Under the pieces are notes generated by a model. It had not been told where the DNA came from, did no database searches, and saw only the letters and a list, made by a program, of their open reading frames with translations. Both the position numbers and the translations under genes were made by a program. A DNA stretch of 5,123 nt from a bacterium (GTDB taxonomy: Bacteria > Bacteroidota > Ignavibacteria > Kapaibacteriales > Kapaibacteriaceae), in contig JAGVJW010000131.1 of the NCBI GenBank assembly GCA_020050895.1, forward strand, positions 1 through 5,123, given 5' to 3'. Shown one piece after another: positions 1-5,123 of the stretch (the stretch's first letter is position 1; each line of letters starts with the position of its first letter).

Positions 1-1
1 C

Positions 2-148
2 GACACCACTGCTGAGAACATTGCGGTCTTTCTGCTTCGGCGTATCGTTGATGTTCTCTCTAAACACGAAGCATTAACAAATATTAGAATCCGGGTTTAC
101 GAGACTGAAAAGACCTTCGCCGAGGTTTCGAGTGAACTATCACGCTGA
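2..148 (+). CDS. queD: QueD / 6-pyruvoyl-tetrahydropterin synthase family enzyme, C-terminal end (5' end outside window)
   Basis: The first 48 codons visible, closed by TGA, form the C-terminal end of a 6-pyruvoyl/6-carboxy-tetrahydropterin synthase (T-fold) protein. The recognisable pieces are TAENIAVFLL, matching the family's T-x-EN-x-A helix, and RIRVYETEKTFAE, matching the last strand with the conserved YET, whose Glu anchors the pterin ring in characterised members. Family members convert dihydroneopterin triphosphate. QueD makes 6-carboxytetrahydropterin for queuosine, PTPS makes 6-pyruvoyltetrahydropterin, and PTPS-III variants can supply the folate pathway in place of FolB. The zinc histidines and catalytic Cys that would separate these lie upstream of the window, so the symbol queD is the default choice rather than a proven one. 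The usual C-terminal YRGE is replaced by a slightly longer VSSELSR tail. gltX follows after 33 bp in the same direction and the same reading frame. Confidence 0.8.
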   Translation, partial: DTTAENIAVFLLRRIVDVLSKHEALTNIRIRVYETEKTFAEVSSELSR

Positions 149-181
149 TCTGAACACACACATACACTCCTGATTAACACA

Positions 182-1627
182 ATGGTTCGCGTTCGTTTCG
201 CCCCCTCACCAACAGGCTTTCTACATATCGGCAGCCTGCGGACAGCGCTGTATAATTCTCTGTTTGCTAAGGGGCATTCCGGCGTTTGTGTTCTTCGCAT
301 CGAAGACACAGACAGAACGAGATTCGTACCAGGTGCCATGGAAGAGCAAATCGAATCGTTGCGTTGGGCAGGCATTGAATTCGATGAAGGACCACACATA
401 GGCGGTCAGTACGGTCCCTATGTTCAAAGCGAGCGCTTCGATATCTACGCTCAGTACGGCATGCAGCTCATTGAAAACGGTAGTGCCTATTACGCGTTCG
501 ACACTGCCGAAGAACTCGACGCTATGCGGCAAAGACAACAGGCAGCTGGCATTGCGCCTAAATATGACCGGTCGTCGATGCGTAATCAATACACATTGGG
601 TGAACACGAAACGCAACGTCTGCTTGGAGAGCATGCCGAACATGTAATTCGACTCAAGGTTCCGCTGCACTCAGACATTAGGTTTCATGATGCTGTCCGC
701 GGTGAAGTAATCGTCCACGGCAGAGAAATCGACGATCAGATACTTTTAAAGAGCGACGGATTTCCAACCTATCATTTAGCAAATGTCGTCGACGATCACT
801 TAATGGAAATCTCCCACGTTATTCGCGCCGAGGAATGGCTTCCATCCACACCAAAACACATTCTGTTGTATGAAGCATTTGGTTGGGAACTGCCCGTATT
901 TGCTCATGTACCATTGCTATTAAACGCAGACCGTTCAAAGATGAGCAAGCGGCATGGTGATGTAATGGTTAAAGACTTTATTGCACGCGGATACTTTCCC
1001 GACGCTCTCGTTAACTATGTGGCGCTGTGCGGATGGAATCCTGGCACAGAGCAAGAAGTGTTCTCGCGCAACGCACTGGAGACAATGTTTTCGCTTGAGC
1101 GAGTAAGTAAGGCTGGAGCCATATTCGATTACAAAAAACTCGACTGGATGAATACCGAGTATCTGAAAGCAACTCCATTAGATGTGCTTGCCGATAATCT
1201 GGTACCCATGCTGGTAGAACGTAAATACGAATTCACAACTGCTGAATTTGTGAAGAATGTGATTGGTCTGTTGCGCGAGCGTGTAACGTTCTTGAGCGAG
1301 ATAGTTGAATTCGGTGATTATTTCTTTTCTGATTCGTTAAATCCTCTCGACGCTGAGACCGAGTCTCAGTTAATAAACAACACACAACTCAAACAAGCGC
1401 TGCAAGTATTTCGTGATGATTTTTCGGAAACAGTATTGGCATCGCATGAAGCCTTTACTGCACATGTTCAGGCCGCTGCCAAAGCATCTGAACTGAAGAT
1501 GGGTGCCTTCCTGAAGCCATTGCGTCAGATTATTACACATCGCAACGTTGGAGCAGAATTATTCGACACAATGCATTTGCTTGGCATGAACCGATGTATC
1601 GCAAGAATCAACACATTTCTTTCATAA
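182..1627 (+). CDS. gltX: Glutamyl-tRNA synthetase (class I, zinc-ligand-free form)
   Basis: GltX charges tRNA-Glu with glutamate using ATP in the cytoplasm. Its 481 residues are normal for a bacterial GluRS. The Rossmann catalytic core opens with RFAPSPTG (residues 5-12) and the HIGH-class motif as HIGS (15-18). RIEDTD follows at 39-44, with R5, S9 and E41 at glutamate/ATP-binding positions of the Thermus enzyme. YHLANVVDDH starts at 197 and IRAEEW at 214; Y197 and R215 match Thermus Y187 and R205. The KMSKS loop is KMSKR (253-257). The helical anticodon-binding domain fills the rest. Where E. coli GluRS has zinc-binding cysteines, this protein reads YYAFDT (103-108), so no zinc site is expected there, as in Thermus and many Bacteroidota. 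The start at 182 places the family N-terminus MVRVRFAPSPTG exactly; no Shine-Dalgarno sequence precedes it. The 3' end overlaps the next gene by 34 bp. Whether it is discriminating for tRNA-Glu or also charges tRNA-Gln cannot be judged here. Confidence 0.97.
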   Translation: MVRVRFAPSPTGFLHIGSLRTALYNSLFAKGHSGVCVLRIEDTDRTRFVPGAMEEQIESLRWAGIEFDEGPHIGGQYGPYVQSERFDIYAQYGMQLIENGSAYYAFDTAEELDAMRQRQQAAGIAPKYDRSSMRNQYTLGEHETQRLLGEHAEHVIRLKVPLHSDIRFHDAVRGEVIVHGREIDDQILLKSDGFPTYHLANVVDDHLMEISHVIRAEEWLPSTPKHILLYEAFGWELPVFAHVPLLLNADRSKMSKRHGDVMVKDFIARGYFPDALVNYVALCGWNPGTEQEVFSRNALETMFSLERVSKAGAIFDYKKLDWMNTEYLKATPLDVLADNLVPMLVERKYEFTTAEFVKNVIGLLRERVTFLSEIVEFGDYFFSDSLNPLDAETESQLINNTQLKQALQVFRDDFSETVLASHEAFTAHVQAAAKASELKMGAFLKPLRQIITHRNVGAELFDTMHLLGMNRCIARINTFLS

Positions 1628-2070
1628 TCTCCACGCTTTTTTGCTGTGCAGCTATTTCCTGTGGGACGCCGCGTCCAATATCAGTTGCACCTTGTATAAA
1701 GCCGACACAAATTAATTTGATGATCCGGTGGGGTAACGGATCGGACACCACGTCGGAAATTCATTGGTACGAGCTCAATACCAAGGGTGAACTTTTTCAG
1801 GGGGCTGTATCAGCCGCTGGCGATACTACAATGGATTATTTGTTGCCCGTAGATCAACAGAAATACTGCACACTGGCCGCGAATCTCAATATTGCGTTCC
1901 TAAAAACGCAAGCTTTACATTCTCCCGGGAAACTATATCGGTTCATCGAATACTCCAATCCTACGTCAAGTGTATATTTACGAGCTGTGTGGAATCCGGA
2001 ATTACAAACTTTTCAAAGCCGCGACATGAGGTTCCAGTATGATTCGTTGATGCAACTGGTATCCGACTAA
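1594..2070 (+). CDS. Predicted lipoprotein of unknown function
   Basis: This 158-residue protein is not one I recognise. The N-terminus looks like a lipoprotein signal peptide: a short basic start (R3, K4), a hydrophobic stretch from I8 to I21, then AISC (20-23) as lipobox with C23 as the likely lipidated residue, followed by GTPRP. The mature chain would be about 136 residues, anchored on the periplasmic or outer face of a membrane. It holds two further cysteines, C34 and C92, that could form a disulfide. It is rich in aromatic and polar residues typical of small beta-rich exported proteins, for instance IRWGNGSDTTSEIHWYEL (44-61) and YRFIEYSNPTSSVYLRAVW. No enzyme motif is visible. The start at 1594 lies inside gltX in another frame; the next in-frame ATG is at codon 43, past the signal peptide, so the overlapping start is preferred. 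The 34-bp overlap suggests translational coupling to gltX. The response regulator starts 11 bp downstream. Confidence 0.78.
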   Translation: MYRKNQHISFIISTLFCCAAISCGTPRPISVAPCIKPTQINLMIRWGNGSDTTSEIHWYELNTKGELFQGAVSAAGDTTMDYLLPVDQQKYCTLAANLNIAFLKTQALHSPGKLYRFIEYSNPTSSVYLRAVWNPELQTFQSRDMRFQYDSLMQLVSD

Positions 2071-2081
2071 CAATTGAAAAC

Positions 2082-3545
2082 ATGAAGATTCTCATCGTAG
2101 ACGATAACAAGGATTTTTGCGGCACCATCGCAGATGTTGTGATAAGTCAGGGCTGGCTGCCTTTGGCAAGCCATCGGCCCGAAGATGCGCTTGAAATTCT
2201 TGAAGCAATGTCGGGTGAAATCGGACTAATGCTGCTCGACATTGAATTTGGCAGCGAATCGAACCTCACTGGATTAGATGTTTTAGAACATTCCATCCGC
2301 CACTACCCAATGATTCCGGTGATAATGATCAGCGGGAAGGGCACCATCGAAACTGCTGTTCGCGCAACAAAGCTGGGTGCCATAAATTTCATCGACAAAT
2401 CAACATTAACAAACGAGCGCTTGATTGGTGTTCTTACAAGTGCTCTAGAGCGTGTAGCTGCAGATCGGTCGAATGAAGAATTGAGAAAGGTGATTGAGCC
2501 GCAGGGAATTATCGGCAGAAGTTCAGCGATCATGGACGTTGCAGACAAGGTCCTCCGGTACGGCCGAACGGGATTAAATGTGCTCATCACCGGCGAAACC
2601 GGAACAGGTAAGAAGCTTGTGGCACATGCGCTTCATGCTGTAAGCCGCAGAGCTAAGCATCCCTTCATTACCGTCGACATCCCCAACATACCGCGAGATC
2701 TTTTTCAGAGTGAATTGTTCGGTCACACAAAGGGGGCCTTCTCTGGCGCAATGGAAAACAAGCGCGGGCTGTTTCATCAGGCGCATAAAGGATCATTGTT
2801 CCTCGACGAAATCGGCGACATGCCGATGCCTCTGCAGGCAAATCTGTTACTGCCGTTGGAACAAAAAGCAGTGCGTAGGGTTGGCTCCGTTGAAACAGAA
2901 GAAGTCGACATCAGATTTATTTCTGCTACCGACCGCGATTTAGTTTCTGCCATGGCAGATGGACGTTTCCGAGATCAATTATATCATCGTTTACGAGAAT
3001 GCGAAATCTACGTTCCCACTCTTCGTGAACGATCTGAAGATATTCCCTTCATTGTCGAATATTTTTTGTCTCAGCATAATCGGGAGCTCGACGACAACAA
3101 ATCGATAGCACCTGCAGCAATGGATTACCTCTCCGATTACCAGTGGCCTGGCAATATTCGAGAACTTTCGAGCGTACTTCGCGTTGCATTGCAAACAATT
3201 ACCAGCGATCAGTTAGAGGTGTCTGATCTTCATAGAATTTTGAAGCGCAGCCCGGCAGGAGCACGTGTTATGGCAACTGAGACAGTTGGCAGAGAACATG
3301 GCCCCCTGCCCCCTGTGTCTGGTGCGGCATCGGCCCGCGACGTATCAGCCGTTGACATTTCCAGCGACCTTGGTCTTAAGGACGATCTTGCTCGCGTGGA
3401 TAAACTCAAGGTTGAAAAGACGCTTGAACGAACTGGCGGCAACGTCAGCAAGGCTGCTGCAATCCTGGGCGTCAGCCGCGAAACGCTCCACAACAAAATC
3501 CGGAAGTACGGAATCGAAGTAGATGCGTTTAGAGGCAAGAATTAA
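2082..3545 (+). CDS. Sigma-54-dependent response regulator, NtrC family (REC - AAA+ - Fis-type HTH)
   Basis: This 487-residue protein is a two-component activator that, when phosphorylated, would hydrolyse ATP to open sigma-54 RNA polymerase promoters. The receiver (about 1-125) has the acidic pair D7/D8, phospho-acceptor D53, S84 and K106, so it should be phosphorylatable. The AAA+ domain (about 142-380) has Walker A GETGTGKK (171-178), the sigma-54 contact loop as GAFSGA (218-223), Walker B SLFLDEIGD with D242/E243, arginine fingers in FRDQLYHRL (R297, R303), and WPGNIREL (355-362). A Pro/Ala/Ser-rich linker (about 383-435) leads to a Fis-type helix-turn-helix, with NVSKAAAILGVSRETLHNKI (454-473) as its core. 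Several AAA+ residues differ from the family norm: S221 for Thr, K178 for Glu, D199 for Asn, D284 for Asn, and LLLPLE for LLRVLQ. The start follows the lipoprotein stop by 11 bp, without a Shine-Dalgarno sequence, and MKILIVDDN is the expected receiver start. No kinase is adjacent, and its target genes are unknown. Confidence 0.95.
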   Translation: MKILIVDDNKDFCGTIADVVISQGWLPLASHRPEDALEILEAMSGEIGLMLLDIEFGSESNLTGLDVLEHSIRHYPMIPVIMISGKGTIETAVRATKLGAINFIDKSTLTNERLIGVLTSALERVAADRSNEELRKVIEPQGIIGRSSAIMDVADKVLRYGRTGLNVLITGETGTGKKLVAHALHAVSRRAKHPFITVDIPNIPRDLFQSELFGHTKGAFSGAMENKRGLFHQAHKGSLFLDEIGDMPMPLQANLLLPLEQKAVRRVGSVETEEVDIRFISATDRDLVSAMADGRFRDQLYHRLRECEIYVPTLRERSEDIPFIVEYFLSQHNRELDDNKSIAPAAMDYLSDYQWPGNIRELSSVLRVALQTITSDQLEVSDLHRILKRSPAGARVMATETVGREHGPLPPVSGAASARDVSAVDISSDLGLKDDLARVDKLKVEKTLERTGGNVSKAAAILGVSRETLHNKIRKYGIEVDAFRGKN

Positions 3546-3560
3546 GAAAGACTATGCAGA
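3546..3560. other. Convergent gene junction, 15 bp
   Basis: Only 15 bp separate the stop of the response-regulator gene (plus strand) from the stop of folP (minus strand). There is no room for a classical terminator in the gap, and no strong GC stem followed by a T run is seen in the flanking coding ends. Transcripts from the two sides therefore probably end inside, or run into, the opposing gene. Confidence 0.6.
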
Positions 3561-4376
3561 TCACCGGTAGGATGCAGGCTCTGCTGCAAGCTCCAAGACC
3601 CTTGCAACGAGTGCCACATTGTGTACGCGGGCTATGGTGATGGGTTTGTTTAGCAACATAGCGTGAAGAACTGCCGTAACAGAATCTCTTTCGGCAGCGT
3701 GTTCTATTCCCGAAATTTTTCCCAGGAAACTTTTTCTCGAGATTCCAACGACAAGAGGACTAACAGCAGCGAGCTGATCCAAAGACTGTAAGAGCGTAAG
3801 GCATTGGCTCACGGTCTTACTAAAGCCGATTCCGGGATCAATATAAATTTGTTGACTATATGAGGAGTGTGACGCTGCAGAGACTTCCTTTATGCTGGTA
3901 ACCCTTTCCTGCAAGAACACCTTCACCTCTCCAACAACATCATCGTAATGCGTGTTGTCTTGCATCGTCCTCGGAGTGCCCCGCATGTGCATGAGAACAA
4001 TGGGAACGTTCCGTTCAACTGCGACTGAAAACATTCTGGCATCGCCTGTACCGGCTGTTACATCGTTGATCATCGAAGCGCCGGCATCGAGAGCCCTCTC
4101 CGCAACATCTGCTTTTGAAGTATCGATCGATATTGGTATCGATGAGTTATGAGACCTGATACCTCTGATTACCGGAATCACACGTTGCAGCTCATCCTGT
4201 AAGCTCACACCGTACGAACCTGGGCGTGTACTCTCGCCCCCTACATCAAGAAAACTCGCGCCATCATCAACTAGCCGCAGAGCGTGATCGACGGCGGAAG
4301 CGGGTGTGAAATAAAGTCCGCCATCGGAAAATGAGTCGGGAGTACAATTAACGATGCCCATTAAGAGCGGCTTCAT
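3561..4376 (-). CDS. folP: Dihydropteroate synthase
   Basis: FolP joins 6-hydroxymethyl-dihydropterin pyrophosphate with p-aminobenzoate to give dihydropteroate in folate synthesis; it is the target of sulfonamides. The 271 residues span a complete TIM barrel with the family motifs in order: GIVNCTPDSFSDGG (7-20, usual NVTPDSF with Cys at 11), DVGGESTRPG (44-53), SIDTSK (83-88), INDV (103-106), MHMRGTPRTMQ (129-139), YIDPGIGFSKT (178-188), GISRKSFLG (211-219) and RVHN (250-253). N10, D85, N104, D180, K215, R250 and H252 correspond to the pterin, phosphate and substrate residues N22, D96, N115, D185, K221, R255 and H257 of the E. coli enzyme. The last motif is usually RVHD; here Asp is Asn. 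The start is the only ATG giving a normal, short N-terminus. It lies 13 bp after the dapA stop, so the two genes are probably co-transcribed and translationally coupled. Confidence 0.97.
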   Translation of the reverse strand: MKPLLMGIVNCTPDSFSDGGLYFTPASAVDHALRLVDDGASFLDVGGESTRPGSYGVSLQDELQRVIPVIRGIRSHNSSIPISIDTSKADVAERALDAGASMINDVTAGTGDARMFSVAVERNVPIVLMHMRGTPRTMQDNTHYDDVVGEVKVFLQERVTSIKEVSAASHSSYSQQIYIDPGIGFSKTVSQCLTLLQSLDQLAAVSPLVVGISRKSFLGKISGIEHAAERDSVTAVLHAMLLNKPITIARVHNVALVARVLELAAEPASYR

Positions 4377-4387
4377 GGCAGCGGACG

Positions 4388-4391
4388 TCCT
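4388..4391 (-). promoter_or_regulatory. Possible weak Shine-Dalgarno (AGGA) before folP
   Basis: On the minus strand AGGA overlaps the dapA TAG stop and lies 11 nt before the folP ATG. That spacing is longer than ideal, so it may be weak or fortuitous. It is the closest thing to a Shine-Dalgarno sequence ahead of the four starts visible in the window. It partly coincides with an 8-bp palindrome, GGACGTCC (4383-4390). Confidence 0.3.
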
Positions 4392-5123
4392 AAGCTAATT
4401 CCTGCTCAAGCTGTTCAATCGGCGCAATAATTTCGTTCAACGCCGCCGCAGTAAGATCTGACGGAGGTGTAAGAGGCAGCCTGTATTTCAGCAGCACTGC
4501 ATGCAGCTTATGCATGATGTATTTAACGGGAATTGGGTTCGACTCTAGAAAGTTTGCCTTGTAATAGGGAATCAAACGTTCCTGAATTGCACGAGCTTTG
4601 GAAAAATCTTCCGTTAGACAGGCATTCACCAAGGCTCCGAACGTCCTTGGTAAATAATTTGATATTACAGAGACAACACCCGTTCCGCCAGCTGCGATTA
4701 TAGGCAGAGTAAGTGAGTCGTCGCCGGATAATACCTTAAAAGAAGGTGGTGCATGGCTTATGATTTCGCTGATCTGTTCGAGATTTGCAGATGCTTCCTT
4801 GGTGGCAACAACGTTTGGACATAGCTCAGCAATCTTTACCTGTGTGGCAGCAGTCATGTTTGTTGCTGTACGTCCCGGCACATTGTAAATAATTTGAGGA
4901 AGGTCTACTGCTTCGCTGATGGCTCTGAAATGTTCGATTTGTCCGGCAGGTGTTGGCTTGTTGTAATACGGAACAACAATCAGTAGAGCATCGACGCCGA
5001 ATAGTTTTGCCCGTCTCGAGAGTTCGATTGTTGCATTTGTATCGTTCGACCCGGTACCGGCGATGATTGGAACCCGACCGTTTGCATGCTCTGTTGCCCA
5101 CCGGAACAACTCAAGTTTTTCGA
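4390..5123 (-). CDS. dapA: 4-hydroxy-tetrahydrodipicolinate synthase, partial (N-terminus beyond window edge)
   Basis: DapA condenses pyruvate with aspartate semialdehyde, the first committed step to diaminopimelate and lysine. The frame is open to the window edge and begins EKLELFRWATEH; 243 residues are visible. By comparison with the E. coli enzyme about 53 N-terminal residues, including the GTTGES loop, are missing. A TTG at 5107-5109 is internal, not a start. Visible motifs are IIAGTGSNDTNATIELS, VVPYYNKPT, YNVPGRT (4867-4887, with the catalytic Tyr equivalent to E. coli Y133 and the Arg equivalent to R138), VATKEASANLEQ with the Schiff-base Lys (codon 4798-4800, E. coli K161), and the barrel segment SGDDSLTLPIIAAGGTG. 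NPIPVKYIMHKL then opens the C-terminal helical part. These features favour DapA over its relatives NanA and KDG aldolases. folP follows 13 bp downstream. Any promoter or lysine-related leader lies outside the window. Confidence 0.95.
   Translation of the reverse strand, partial: EKLELFRWATEHANGRVPIIAGTGSNDTNATIELSRRAKLFGVDALLIVVPYYNKPTPAGQIEHFRAISEAVDLPQIIYNVPGRTATNMTAATQVKIAELCPNVVATKEASANLEQISEIISHAPPSFKVLSGDDSLTLPIIAAGGTGVVSVISNYLPRTFGALVNACLTEDFSKARAIQERLIPYYKANFLESNPIPVKYIMHKLHAVLLKYRLPLTPPSDLTAAALNEIIAPIEQLEQELA

Noticed and set aside
103..181. AC-rich stretch and short gap before gltX as a leader or riboswitch.
   Set aside because: The gap is only 33 bp, and no stem-loop or T-box-like element is visible.
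97..670. Minus-strand open frames of 100 and 149 codons opposite gltX.
   Set aside because: They lie antisense to a strongly conserved gene and show no recognisable protein features; they are shadows of its codon use.
1041..1056. TGGCAC in gltX as a possible sigma-54 -24 element (also a TGGCAC near 2620).
   Set aside because: Neither has the matching TTGC/GC -12 element at the required spacing, and both lie inside genes.
3301..3314. Tandem 7-bp repeat GCCCCCT x2 in the regulator linker.
   Set aside because: Two copies only, in a low-complexity interdomain linker, with the frame intact on both sides; likely simple drift.
3573..3588. Small inverted repeat TGCAG...CTGCA at the 3' end of folP as a possible terminator.
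   Set aside because: Only a 5-bp stem inside coding sequence. There is no adjacent T run on the plus strand, and the T-rich stretch on the minus strand lies some 20 bp away.
5107..5109. TTG as a start codon for dapA, giving a 239-residue protein.
   Set aside because: The frame continues upstream to the window edge with family-like residues (EKLELF), and a start here would remove the essential GTTGES region.

Overview
The window carries six protein genes and almost no non-coding DNA; it reads as an ordinary housekeeping stretch of a bacterial chromosome. No RNA gene, mobile element, CRISPR array or long repeat is visible. The organism cannot be named from this piece. A member of the Bacteroidota/Chlorobiota (FCB) side of the tree is my best guess. 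The hints are a GluRS without zinc ligands carrying a YYAFDT-type motif, a lipoprotein signal ending in SCG, a lack of Shine-Dalgarno sequences before most starts, and middling G+C. This is an inference of modest strength.

Plus strand, 1-3545: four genes run head to tail with a 33-bp gap, a 34-bp overlap and an 11-bp gap, so they could share one transcript. They are (i) the last 48 codons of a QueD/6-pyruvoyl-tetrahydropterin synthase family enzyme, (ii) complete glutamyl-tRNA synthetase gltX, (iii) a small predicted lipoprotein of unknown function, and (iv) a sigma-54-dependent NtrC-type response regulator (receiver, AAA+, Fis-type helix-turn-helix). No sensor kinase is in view.

Minus strand, 3561-5123: two genes are transcribed toward the first group. 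dapA (4-hydroxy-tetrahydrodipicolinate synthase, N-terminus cut off by the window edge) is followed 13 bp later by folP (dihydropteroate synthase). The two convergent groups are separated by only 15 bp, with no convincing terminator between them.

The genes join translation (gltX), pterin or queuosine chemistry (queD family), folate synthesis (folP), lysine/diaminopimelate synthesis (dapA) and one regulator. I see no clearly new system. The point most worth a second look is the regulator's AAA+ domain. It keeps Walker A, Walker B and both arginine fingers but departs from the usual residues at several mechanistically important positions, including GAFSGA for GAFTGA.
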